Shown here piece after piece: positions 7,783 to 16,729 of a DNA stretch of 38,935 bases. The notes below the pieces were generated by a model, which made no database searches, was not told the DNA's origin, and was given only the letters and a program-made list of their open reading frames with translations. Source of the stretch: Flammeovirgaceae bacterium (GTDB lineage: Bacteria; Bacteroidota; Bacteroidia; Cytophagales; Cyclobacteriaceae); NCBI GenBank assembly GCA_013204595.1, contig JABMNK010000045.1:1-38935 (forward strand), read 5' to 3'. Made by a program: the position numbers and the translations under genes. The first letter of the stretch is position 1. Each line of letters begins with the position of its first letter.

Positions 7783-9396
7783 ATGGTTGGATTAGAAACT
7801 TTAGATTGGATCGTCATTGGCGTTTATTTTGCGGTGTTGATAAGCGTTGCTATTTGGGTAATTCTTCAAAAGCAAAATAATACAGAAGACTTTTTTTTAG
7901 CAGGACGTAATGTGGGATGGTTCGTCATCGGCTCATCTATATTTGCTTCGAACATTGGGTCTGAACATGTCGTTGGATTGGCAGGCACAGGTGCAGAAAG
8001 TGGTATGCCCATGGCACATTATGAGCTGCATGCTTGGATCGTATTGCTACTGGGTTGGGTATTTCTTCCTTTTTATATGAGAGGAAATGTTTTTACCATG
8101 CCAGAATTTCTTGAAAAGAGATTTGATAGTAAGTCAAGATGGTTTTTATCCATTTTTTCCATTATCGGATATGTCTTGACCAAAGTGTCAGTCACCATTT
8201 ATGCAGGCGGAGTGGTTGTCTCACAATTGCTGGGCGTATCCTTTTTGACTGGGTCGGTTGGTATCGTAGTGATCACCGGTCTTTATACGGCGCTAGGAGG
8301 AATGCGTGCGGTGGTCTATACAGAAACCATCCAAACAGTCATATTAATTTCAGGGTCTGCCTTACTGACTTATCTAGGATTCCAAGCTGTCGGTGGTTGG
8401 GCTGAATTAAAAATAGCCGCCGGCGCTGAACATTTCAATATGTGGCGTCCTATGTCTGATCCCGATTATCCCTGGACCGGGATGGTGTTTGGGGGTACGA
8501 TAGTAGGAATATGGTATTGGTGTACCGATCAATATATCGTGCAGCGTACCTTATCCGCTCGAAACATTAAAATTGGTAGACGAGGGGCTATATTCGGAGC
8601 CTATCTTAAATTGCTTCCTATTTTCATTTTCTTGATTCCTGGTATTATTGCTTTTGCGCTGAAACAAAAAGGACTCATTAGTTATGAAAAAAGTGATGAA
8701 GTCTTTCCAGTACTAGTAGCTACGTTACTCCCTACAGGAATCAAAGGATTGGTCGCCGGAGGGTTAATGGCTGCTTTGATGAGTTCATTGGCCTCCGTTT
8801 TTAATTCAAGTTCTACGTTGTTTACCGTTGATATCTTTAAAAAAATGTACCCCGACACCGCGGAAGAAAAATTAGTATCCATTGGTAAAATCGCAACGAT
8901 ATTCGTAGTGGTACTAGGTATGTTGTGGATTCCTATTATGGAAAAAATTGGTGGAGGAGTCCTTTATAATTACTTGCAGAGTGTACAATCCTACATCGCT
9001 CCACCTATCACTACGGTATTCTTGTTGGGCATTCTTTGGAAACGAGTGAATGCCCAGGGGGCCATCGCCACCTTATTTTTTGGATTGACAATGGCTACGC
9101 TCAGGATCATAGCAGAATTATTTGCCACTGAAACGGATGGAATCTTCTATCTATTTGCTACCATCAACTTCTCTCACATGGCCATATTTATGTTTCTCGC
9201 TTGCGTTGTTGTCTGTATTTCGGTGAGTGTGGTTACCAACCCTCCCGATTTTTCCAGAATTAAGGGCTTGGCGTTTGGTACCCTCGATACAAAACAGAAA
9301 ATTGATACCCAAAATAGCTTTGATAAAATAGATGTAATCGTCTCGGTGATATTAGTTGCCATTATTGCATGGATTTTGATGTATTTTAGAGGTTAA
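7783..9396 (+). CDS. Sodium/solute symporter (SSS/SGLT type), probable xylose importer
   Basis: A 537-residue polytopic inner-membrane protein with about 14 hydrophobic segments spread over its whole length. The N-terminal TEDFFLAGRNVGWFVIG and FASNIGSEHVVGLAGTG (about 35-70) are the SGLT-subfamily hallmark, and DQYIVQRTLSARN (about 249-261) is the conserved SSS segment. These carriers import a sugar with Na+. The gene begins a tight operon with xylB (13 nt gap) and xylA, so D-xylose is the likely substrate; other pentoses or xylosides are not excluded. The ATG follows a GATTGAAAC context with no clear Shine-Dalgarno, which is normal in this phylum. Confidence 0.9.
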   Translation: MVGLETLDWIVIGVYFAVLISVAIWVILQKQNNTEDFFLAGRNVGWFVIGSSIFASNIGSEHVVGLAGTGAESGMPMAHYELHAWIVLLLGWVFLPFYMRGNVFTMPEFLEKRFDSKSRWFLSIFSIIGYVLTKVSVTIYAGGVVVSQLLGVSFLTGSVGIVVITGLYTALGGMRAVVYTETIQTVILISGSALLTYLGFQAVGGWAELKIAAGAEHFNMWRPMSDPDYPWTGMVFGGTIVGIWYWCTDQYIVQRTLSARNIKIGRRGAIFGAYLKLLPIFIFLIPGIIAFALKQKGLISYEKSDEVFPVLVATLLPTGIKGLVAGGLMAALMSSLASVFNSSSTLFTVDIFKKMYPDTAEEKLVSIGKIATIFVVVLGMLWIPIMEKIGGGVLYNYLQSVQSYIAPPITTVFLLGILWKRVNAQGAIATLFFGLTMATLRIIAELFATETDGIFYLFATINFSHMAIFMFLACVVVCISVSVVTNPPDFSRIKGLAFGTLDTKQKIDTQNSFDKIDVIVSVILVAIIAWILMYFRG

Positions 9397-9409
9397 TAGT
9401 AAATATATT

Positions 9410-10900
9410 ATGCAATTTCTTGGTATAGATTTGGGGAGTTCATCGGTAAAGGTGAGCGTATTTGATTTGGACGAGGGACGAATCCTTGCAAAGGCTTTTT
9501 ATCCTAAAACCGAATTAGTAATAGCCGTCAACTCCCCTATGTGGGCAGAACAAACACCTGAGACCTGGTGGGAAAGTCTAAAAGGTGCCTTGCAGGAGAT
9601 CAAGGCTGTGGTCAACCTCAAAAATATCAAAGCCATTGGCATTAGTTATCAAATGCACGGTTTGGTCGCAATTGATAAGAATTTAGCACCCGTAAGACCT
9701 GCCATTATCTGGTGTGATTCTAGGGCAGTTGCTTTGGGAGCTGATGCTTTCACGGGTATGGGAGAAGATAACTGCCTGACCAATCTTTTAAATTCGCCAG
9801 GAAATTTTACTGCATCCAAACTAGCCTGGGTCAAAAAATATGAGCCCCAAACCTATGCCAAAATCTGGAAATTTATGCTCCCTGGGGATTATATAGCCTT
9901 AAAGTTGAGTGGCGTAGTCACCACAACCACTAGTGGTCTTTCAGAAGGGATATTCTGGGACTTTGAAAAAAAAGAAGTATCCCAGGAGCTCCTGACTTAT
10001 TTTGGTTTTGAAAGGGATATGATCCCAAACATCGTACCTACTGTTGGTTTTCAATGCACCCTATCGCGAGCAGTCTCCGATGAATTGGGATTCAGCGCCA
10101 ATGTCCCGATCACTTACCGAGCAGGCGATCAACCCAATAATGCGATGTCATTGAATGTGCTAGCCCCTGGTGAGTTGGCCACCACTGCTGGGACCTCGGC
10201 GGTAATCTACGCAGTCACTCAGGATAATTTATATGACAAAAAATCGAGGATCAATACTTTCGTGCATGTCAATGATACCATCAAAAATACCAGAAACGGG
10301 GTCTTACTATGCGTAAATGGTGCAGGTATTTTATATAGTTGGCTAAAGAAGTTATTAAATGTTACGCAGAGTAATGTCGACTATCAAGAACTCAATGACC
10401 TAAGCAAACAAGCGCCTATTGGCTCAGACGGTCTGCACTTTTTCCCTTTCGGGAATGGTGCTGAACGTATCCTTGAAAATAAGCACTTAGGTGGACAACT
10501 CATGCATGTAGACTTCAATGTGCATCAAACGACCCATATTATCCGTGCAGCAAAAGAAGGGATCGTCTTTGCAATGAACTATGGACTTGAAATCATCCGG
10601 GAAATGGGTGTTCCAACCTCCCACATTAAGGCAGGCAATAGCAATTTATTTCAAAGCCCCCTATTCAGATCAATTTTTGTAAATACCACACAGATACCTT
10701 TAGCCCTCTATGATACTGATGGTGCAGAAGGTGCCGCGCGTGCCGCATCAGCTGGTCTGAATACGCAATCTTTGGTCACTGTTTTTGGTGATTTAAAACC
10801 TATTGAAACCATGGAACCTGAAGGTGCTTTGTCCAATGCGTATCAAATCCATTATGAAACATGGAAAGCCCAACTCAATAAACTTTTGAAGATAAATTAA
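9410..10900 (+). CDS. xylB: Xylulokinase
   Basis: A 496-residue FGGY-family kinase that converts D-xylulose to xylulose-5-phosphate, feeding the pentose phosphate pathway. It has the N-terminal phosphate loop FLGIDLGSSSVKVSVFD and the xylulokinase-typical QMHG (81-84, sugar-contacting) followed by IIWCDSRA. The AGDQPNNA stretch carries the likely catalytic Asp240. ATTAGTSAVIYAV and the C-terminal GGN-like AGNSNLFQSPLFRSI region follow. Its length is close to the family norm. It sits between the symporter and xylose isomerase genes with gaps of 13 and 21 nt, which supports the xylose assignment over other FGGY sugars. Confidence 0.95.
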   Translation: MQFLGIDLGSSSVKVSVFDLDEGRILAKAFYPKTELVIAVNSPMWAEQTPETWWESLKGALQEIKAVVNLKNIKAIGISYQMHGLVAIDKNLAPVRPAIIWCDSRAVALGADAFTGMGEDNCLTNLLNSPGNFTASKLAWVKKYEPQTYAKIWKFMLPGDYIALKLSGVVTTTTSGLSEGIFWDFEKKEVSQELLTYFGFERDMIPNIVPTVGFQCTLSRAVSDELGFSANVPITYRAGDQPNNAMSLNVLAPGELATTAGTSAVIYAVTQDNLYDKKSRINTFVHVNDTIKNTRNGVLLCVNGAGILYSWLKKLLNVTQSNVDYQELNDLSKQAPIGSDGLHFFPFGNGAERILENKHLGGQLMHVDFNVHQTTHIIRAAKEGIVFAMNYGLEIIREMGVPTSHIKAGNSNLFQSPLFRSIFVNTTQIPLALYDTDGAEGAARAASAGLNTQSLVTVFGDLKPIETMEPEGALSNAYQIHYETWKAQLNKLLKIN

Positions 10901-10921
10901 CTCAACTTTCAAACTAAAAAA

Positions 10922-12247
10922 ATGGCAATTATTGGCACAAAGGAATATTTTAAGGGAATTGGAACCATACCATTTGAAGGCAAGGATACCCGCAACCCCT
11001 TGGCATATAAATACTACAATCCGGATCAAGTGGTACTCGGGAAAAAAATGCGTGAGCACCTGAAATTTGCGGTAGCCTATTGGCATACATTCTGTAATAC
11101 GGGTGGCGATCCATTTGGCATAGGCCCCAAAGAATTTCCATGGAATAAAAATGCAGATCCTATTCAAAAAGCCAAGGATAAAATGGACGCTGCTTTCGAA
11201 TTTATCTCAAAATTGGGCTTAGAGTATTTTTGCTTTCATGATTTCGATTTAATCGATGAAGGTGCCTCGTTATCGGAATCTGAATTGCGGCTTAGGGCCA
11301 TTACAGAATATGGCCAACAAAAGCGAAAAGGAACCAATATCAAGGTATTGTGGGGAACAGCAAATTTGTTTAACAATCCCCGCTACATGAACGGTGCCGC
11401 TACCAATCCTGATTTCAATGTGGTCGCATATGCCAGTGCTCAGGTAAAAAATGCCATCGATACGACGATCGCGCTAGGTGGAGAAAATTATGTTTTCTGG
11501 GGTGGCAGAGAGGGGTATATCAGTCTACTGAACACCAATATGCAAAAAGAAATTGACCATTTGGCTATGTTTCTACACAAGGCCAAAGATTACGCGAGAA
11601 GTCAAGGATTTAAAGGGCATTTTTTTATAGAACCAAAACCCGCTGAACCTTCCAAGCATCAATATGACTTTGACAGTGCTACTGTTATCGGATTTTTAAA
11701 TAAATATGGTTTAGCAAATGATTTTAAAATCAATATAGAGGTAAATCATGCTACCCTAGCCGGTCACACTTTTCAACATGAACTACAAGTAGCCGCCGAT
11801 GCGGGTATGCTCCGAAGTATCGATGCCAATAGAGGTGATTATCAGAACGGATGGGATACGGACCAATTTCCAACCAACCTTGGTGAAATCGTCGAAGCCA
11901 TGATCGTCATTATTAGAAGTGGCGGAATTCAAGGCGGAGGAGTAAATTTTGATGCTAAAACACGGAGAAATTCAACCGATTTAGAAGATATTTTTTATGC
12001 CCATATCGGGGGTATTGATACCTTTTCCCGTGCGCTACTAATCACAGAAAAAGTGCTTTCTCATACAGATTTTGAAAAAATCTTAAAGAATAGGTATCGC
12101 AGTTTTGATTCAGGTGATGGCAAAGCATTTGAAGACGGTAAATTAGATTTTACAGCGCTCCATCAAATGGCTCATTCATTTGGAGAGCCGCTCCAGACTA
12201 GCGGTAGGCAAGAAATGCTAGAAAATTTAATTAACGATTGTATCTAA
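10922..12247 (+). CDS. xylA: Xylose isomerase, class II
   Basis: A 441-residue isomerase interconverting D-xylose and D-xylulose. All metal and catalytic residues are visible: His106 and Asp109 in CFHDFDL, Glu237 and Lys239 in FFIEPKP, Glu273 and His276 in NIEVNHATLAGH, Asp301 in SIDANRGD, Asp312 and Asp314 in WDTDQFP, and Asp344 in NFDAKTRR. Spacing equals that of the Thermotoga-type class II enzymes with a constant offset of five residues. The extended N-terminal region (about 45 residues before AYWHTFCNTGGDPFG) also marks class II. It is the last gene of the xylose operon; overlapping hairpins follow from 12254. Confidence 0.97.
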   Translation: MAIIGTKEYFKGIGTIPFEGKDTRNPLAYKYYNPDQVVLGKKMREHLKFAVAYWHTFCNTGGDPFGIGPKEFPWNKNADPIQKAKDKMDAAFEFISKLGLEYFCFHDFDLIDEGASLSESELRLRAITEYGQQKRKGTNIKVLWGTANLFNNPRYMNGAATNPDFNVVAYASAQVKNAIDTTIALGGENYVFWGGREGYISLLNTNMQKEIDHLAMFLHKAKDYARSQGFKGHFFIEPKPAEPSKHQYDFDSATVIGFLNKYGLANDFKINIEVNHATLAGHTFQHELQVAADAGMLRSIDANRGDYQNGWDTDQFPTNLGEIVEAMIVIIRSGGIQGGGVNFDAKTRRNSTDLEDIFYAHIGGIDTFSRALLITEKVLSHTDFEKILKNRYRSFDSGDGKAFEDGKLDFTALHQMAHSFGEPLQTSGRQEMLENLINDCI

Positions 12248-12253
12248 AAACAT

Positions 12254-12300
12254 GCTTATTAAATCACGAAGAAGAGATTTAATAAGCTTTCTTCGTGATT
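12254..12300. terminator. Two interlocked inverted repeats at the convergent gene ends
   Basis: Two perfect 12-bp inverted repeats overlap here. Repeat A pairs 12254-12265 (GCTTATTAAATC) with 12276-12287 across a 10-nt loop. Repeat B pairs 12262-12273 (AATCACGAAGAA) with 12289-12300. They share bases 12262-12265, and the loop of A contains most of the B left arm, so only one can form at a time. The element starts 6 nt after the xylA stop and contains the stop codon of the convergent haloperoxidase gene. It probably works as a bidirectional terminator, although the U tracts are short. Confidence 0.65.
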
Positions 12301-13604
12301 AACTTACCATTTATATAATTCCCTATTCTTTCGCCTTGATCTAAGCCATTATCAATGGCCATCCGATAGTGAATACCTCCGTAAAGACGTGACAAAGCCG
12401 CCTCCTGAGAAGCTTCCAAGAAGCCTTCAAACGTGCGTGAGGATAACCCATATTCCATCTCACTCGTATCCTCAAAAGAAAAATTTGGCCCATATAGCGC
12501 TGTTAAGGTGATCGCAGCCGCCCTCGAAATGACGCTGTGGCCACTGGTATACTCTGGAAATGGTGGCGTTTGCAACAAGGGCGTCCAATCTTCATCAATG
12601 TACTGATTAATCAAGGTTTCAGGTCTTACGACCACCGATCGCCATTTTTCATCCCAGCAACTGATAAATCCATCAAAGAGGGCGATGGCAACTCTTGCAT
12701 TTGCGTGTATGGTTTCTGCATAAGTACTCTTAGCCTGGCTTGTCGTAATCGACGTTATTTCCATCCAATGACCTCCTGGGGTTATTTTTTTTGTGGCGAA
12801 CATGGCATGTCCGCGATGATGGGATACATAAGGATTGCAATCCCAAAATTTAGCAATGTCCTCTCCTCCATTTCCTGTAGATCCCCCCACCTCATAAACT
12901 TCCATTAATTCATTATAAAAATCACTACCCTTTTCCAAATTGAACGGCAATGGAGGAATTGGAATAAATTGCTGAGCAGAATCCATTGCCATCGGACGAA
13001 TTTTATTCCAATGCGGCTCGATTCCTTCCATATAATCTGGGGGTGTTGGCTTCCAATATTCTGGCTGAGGTCGTATGGTATATTTTGGATGGGTTCTGGT
13101 CTGCTTGTACCTATCACCATCGGCCCATTGAAGGATGTGCTGGGCTACTTGGTCTCCATATACCATTGAATGTTCCAATACCGCATCTGAGAGCCCCCTC
13201 TTTTGCAAAGAATCATAAGTATGATCCATAAAGACCTGCATTTTATCTTCTGAAAAAATGAGCGCTTTGCCTACCTGAAAAAAAGCGTGTAAGGCAGCCA
13301 TATGATAATTGATCTTAGGGTCTGTTGACTTGGGAATGGGGGTTAATTGATTTAATTGGCCGGCCAAAGACACAAATTGGTCTGGGTGTGCGATAGCCAC
13401 TACCTCATATGCCGCGATATTGGAGTAGGCATATATCCGGGATGCTACCGGCGGTGAAAAAATATCATGGACGATGACATCTGTTAACTGCTTCATCGCA
13501 CCACTGTAAAGCGCTGGGCTGTCTAAGTTCTCTTTGTATGCTTCGTTCTCTCTGCAACTAACTACCAACAAAACCAAGGCGAAAATTAAGGCCTTACGTA
13601 TCAT
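12279..13604 (-). CDS. Vanadium-dependent haloperoxidase-like / PAP2 superfamily lipoprotein
   Basis: A 441-residue exported protein with a short signal peptide ending in lipobox LVVSC (Cys17). The C-terminal half carries the complete vanadate/phosphate pocket of the haloperoxidase-PAP2 fold: Lys320 and Arg327 (K-x6-RP), Ser354-Gly355-His356 in EYTSGHS, and Arg406 and His412 in SRLYGGIHYRMAID. The family covers vanadium chloro-, bromo- and iodoperoxidases and acid phosphatases; bacterial lipoprotein members from Bacteroidota are mostly uncharacterised. It is monocistronic, convergent with xylA, with no clear promoter seen upstream. Whether it oxidises halides or removes phosphate cannot be decided from sequence alone. 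Confidence 0.88.
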   Translation of the reverse strand: MIRKALIFALVLLVVSCRENEAYKENLDSPALYSGAMKQLTDVIVHDIFSPPVASRIYAYSNIAAYEVVAIAHPDQFVSLAGQLNQLTPIPKSTDPKINYHMAALHAFFQVGKALIFSEDKMQVFMDHTYDSLQKRGLSDAVLEHSMVYGDQVAQHILQWADGDRYKQTRTHPKYTIRPQPEYWKPTPPDYMEGIEPHWNKIRPMAMDSAQQFIPIPPLPFNLEKGSDFYNELMEVYEVGGSTGNGGEDIAKFWDCNPYVSHHRGHAMFATKKITPGGHWMEITSITTSQAKSTYAETIHANARVAIALFDGFISCWDEKWRSVVVRPETLINQYIDEDWTPLLQTPPFPEYTSGHSVISRAAAITLTALYGPNFSFEDTSEMEYGLSSRTFEGFLEASQEAALSRLYGGIHYRMAIDNGLDQGERIGNYINGKLITKKAY

Positions 13605-13821
13605 TTCTATTTGTGTTTTTTTCAGCCTTAAAATTAATCAATTTTGTCTTAAATTGGCTTTATAAGATCTGTTGCTTACAAGAATTACCTCCTTATTTAA
13701 TCAACTTGATTTTAGCCCAAACGCTACCTTTCAACCTAACGCTGATACGGGATAAACTTCTTTAATGAAAATATTATTTGGATCAAGGCAATTTCCTGAC
13801 CAAATAAAACATGTATTACGA

Positions 13822-16545
13822 CTAATGCTTAACGATCTTTTTGACCTTCATTAACTTAGTATTTTGCACTTTTATCAAATACACGCCCCTATTTAAATGG
13901 GCAATATTGATGCTTTGATCAACGATAAATCCTTTCTTAATCAGTTGACCTTCCATATTGAAAATTGCATATTGGTCGAATACCATTTTTGAAGAAATGC
14001 TAATCTTATCCTCGGTCGGATTGGGATATAATTCAAGTAAATTCTCCTCATCGTCATTGATACTAAGTAAGTAATTTTCTGGCATCCAGGCTATGTGGTT
14101 TTCGATTGGGCTATCGGTGTAAATACCAAAATCCGAAGGCCCTAAGGTTATTATCTCTTCTAAATCAGTAACCTCAAGCGACTTGCCAGTCAAATAGTTG
14201 TACCAGGTACCTGTCTTGGTGAAATGGCGTGTCGTTTCTTGATCCGTTTTGGTAAAATTTCCATAGAGCACTAGGTCTAGGTCTGGATGCTGATATCGAA
14301 TCCATTTTATGTCTCCATCCGACGCCCATTCAAAATATTGATCATCCAAATAGTTTGTTTGTGTCTTTAAATTGATCATCGCTTGATAAACAGCGAATAT
14401 CTTCAATCTATCATCATCCAATAAATATTCCCACTTGGTAGGCTTAATCCCCAAGCGATCCTCATTCAATCCTACATCATAGCCAAACTCGCTAAATTGC
14501 CATATCATTTTTGGTCCTGGGGTTGCTAAAAAAAAAGCTGTACTTTGCATTAATCTTTTTATTTGGGTAGAAAAGGCCTCATCAGACCTGTTGGCCACCT
14601 CATAAAACATTCGTTCTTCATCATGACTTTCCATATAACCAATGAGTCCATTTTGAGCCCATCCTCTATTCTTATAATAACTCCATTTTAGATCGGACGG
14701 AATACCCATCGCAGTATTTAAAAAAGTCCCGCCCAGATTACCCCAAAGCATCATGCCATAGTCGGCCAATTCAAATTCTTCTGTATTTTCAGAAAAATGT
14801 TCTAAAATCACATACGCTTTGGGATCTACTTGCCAGATGACATCTGCCAGTCTTTTCAATAATATCACACGACTTGCATCATATTTGCCCCAATCACCCA
14901 CATTACCAAGTGTATTTTTTTGAGTGAATCCTTTTGATAAATCAAATCGATAGCCATCCACATGGTATTCTTCAATCCAATACTGAACGACTCGATCCAC
15001 ATAAGCCTGTGTGTAGGCACTTTCATGATTGATGTCATACCCTACATTGTAGTCATGCTTGGAGATGGTATTGAACCAAGGATTTCCGGTGGTTGGAGGG
15101 CCGTAATCCCCTGAACTATACATGCGGACCATCGAATTTCTGCCAAAATGATGATTCAATACCATATCTAAAATGACCGCAATTCCCTTTTGATGACAGG
15201 CGTCAATTAATTTTTTTAAGTCCATCTCAGTGCCGTAGTACTTGTCGACGGCAAATTCAAAAGCCGGATTATATCCCCAACTTAAATTTCCTTCAAACTC
15301 CATTATCGGCATTAATTCTATGGCATTGATACCTAAAGAATCTAGATAATCTAATTTATCGAGGACTGCTTGAAAAGAACGCTGATCCGTAAAATCTCTA
15401 ACTAATAGTTCGTAGATGACCAAGTCCTCTTTTTCAGGTCGCTCAAAGTCATTCAACGACCAATCATAGCTAGGCGCTGAGGTTTGGATCACGGAAGCTT
15501 CAAATTGGGTTAAATCAAATGGATAGGAGATCAAATTTGGATATCGATTGTCCTTTATAATTTCCACATCGTCAAATGGCGATATGATTTTTTCACTAAA
15601 AGGATCTGCTACGAGAATCGAACCGTCAATGAGATATTGAAAAATGTATTCCTTTTCTGCTTCAAGTCCCTCAATGGTTATCCAAAAACGATCCCCATCT
15701 TGATGTAATTGGTAGGCTCGATTTAAAGACCAATCATTGAAGTCTCCCAGCACAAAAACACTTTTTTTATTGGGTGCCGTCAATACCAATTCCACCTTGG
15801 TATCGTCCCCTTCTCGATAATTTATTCCATCCTTTAATCCCGCTGGCATGGATTGATTCGCTGTTGTAGGGTCTACGATATAAGTATGTATAAATCCTAT
15901 TGAATCAGTGGCCGTCACAGCCGAGAGGGCTATTTTATGAATGTTTTGATCCGCTAAAACCAAATGGCTTCCCGTAAAAATAGTACCCACTTCTGATGCC
16001 TTCTTTTCCCCGTCTAGGTAATAAGAAAGGATCGCGGTTTCTGAAGTCTTCAAGTCAATATTGATGACTGATCCCACGTCATAAAATTGATAACGTCCTA
16101 TCGGCTGATCTACCCTAAGTGTAAATCCGGAACTCAACTCAAGAAAAATATCACTCGCACCATCTGCCTTTCCTTCCTTTGAAGCATCTGCACTTCTAAA
16201 AACAAAGGCCAATTTTAATATTTCCTCACCTTCGGGTACTCCAAAATATTCCTGAATGCTTGGTCCTATGCTCAGTTGATAGACATCAGTAGAAACCTTC
16301 ATCAATTTGGTCTCGGAGGTGTTTTCCCCCCAATTGGTTTTCACATATTTCCAATCGCTCGGAGAAACGCTCTTCTCTGTAATGACTCCGACATGTGCGT
16401 ATACCTCCCCAGTAAATCCCTTCAATCCGCCTGTCCCTTGGGCCGCATTAAAGTTCACGACCACAGAATTCGATGCTTTTGGAAAAGTAGGTGTTGACGT
16501 AATCACTTGGCCAATGGCTCGTTGCGTAAAAAAGAAAAAAATCAT
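13822..16545 (-). CDS. Secreted GH13 alpha-amylase family protein with T9SS C-terminal tail
   Basis: A 907-residue (from this start) extracellular glycosidase for alpha-glucans. A short hydrophobic leader (MIFFFFTQRAIGQ) is followed by beta-rich N-terminal modules, a CBM48-like domain (about 255-320, VFVLGDFNDW) and the GH13 barrel (about 370-720). Catalytic regions are intact: DMVLNHH (460-466), GYRFD with nucleophile Asp535, acid/base Glu582 in VILEHF, and SHDEER with His641/Asp642. The last 70 residues (LYPNPTEDKISI to the C-terminal MKVKKIVKH) form a type A T9SS sorting domain, so export to the cell surface or medium is expected. The start is uncertain: the frame is open without stop to 16842, and ATG 16725, just after the upstream stop, is an alternative that adds two hydrophobic stretches. 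Confidence 0.9.
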   Translation of the reverse strand: MIFFFFTQRAIGQVITSTPTFPKASNSVVVNFNAAQGTGGLKGFTGEVYAHVGVITEKSVSPSDWKYVKTNWGENTSETKLMKVSTDVYQLSIGPSIQEYFGVPEGEEILKLAFVFRSADASKEGKADGASDIFLELSSGFTLRVDQPIGRYQFYDVGSVINIDLKTSETAILSYYLDGEKKASEVGTIFTGSHLVLADQNIHKIALSAVTATDSIGFIHTYIVDPTTANQSMPAGLKDGINYREGDDTKVELVLTAPNKKSVFVLGDFNDWSLNRAYQLHQDGDRFWITIEGLEAEKEYIFQYLIDGSILVADPFSEKIISPFDDVEIIKDNRYPNLISYPFDLTQFEASVIQTSAPSYDWSLNDFERPEKEDLVIYELLVRDFTDQRSFQAVLDKLDYLDSLGINAIELMPIMEFEGNLSWGYNPAFEFAVDKYYGTEMDLKKLIDACHQKGIAVILDMVLNHHFGRNSMVRMYSSGDYGPPTTGNPWFNTISKHDYNVGYDINHESAYTQAYVDRVVQYWIEEYHVDGYRFDLSKGFTQKNTLGNVGDWGKYDASRVILLKRLADVIWQVDPKAYVILEHFSENTEEFELADYGMMLWGNLGGTFLNTAMGIPSDLKWSYYKNRGWAQNGLIGYMESHDEERMFYEVANRSDEAFSTQIKRLMQSTAFFLATPGPKMIWQFSEFGYDVGLNEDRLGIKPTKWEYLLDDDRLKIFAVYQAMINLKTQTNYLDDQYFEWASDGDIKWIRYQHPDLDLVLYGNFTKTDQETTRHFTKTGTWYNYLTGKSLEVTDLEEIITLGPSDFGIYTDSPIENHIAWMPENYLLSINDDEENLLELYPNPTEDKISISSKMVFDQYAIFNMEGQLIKKGFIVDQSINIAHLNRGVYLIKVQNTKLMKVKKIVKH

Positions 16546-16729
16546 AAAGATTATGACTCTTTGCTGGCTAGCGATCCCACGAAAAAAAGTGAAATAACTC
16601 AGTATTTTAGATAATGAATCTTTAACAAAAAAACGCAGTGAAAAATAATAAGCTAGGAAAAATAGCTTTAGTCTATTACGCAATAAAAAAAGAATGCTCA
16701 AGACAAATAAGGAGATTTCATACATCAAC

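Noticed and set aside
10793-11167. A 124-codon minus-strand open frame over xylB and xylA
   Set aside because: It lies antisense to two well-supported genes, spans their junction, and shows no domain pattern.
16307-16597. A 96-codon plus-strand open frame over the 5' end of the alpha-amylase gene
   Set aside because: Antisense shadow of the amylase coding region with no recognisable content.
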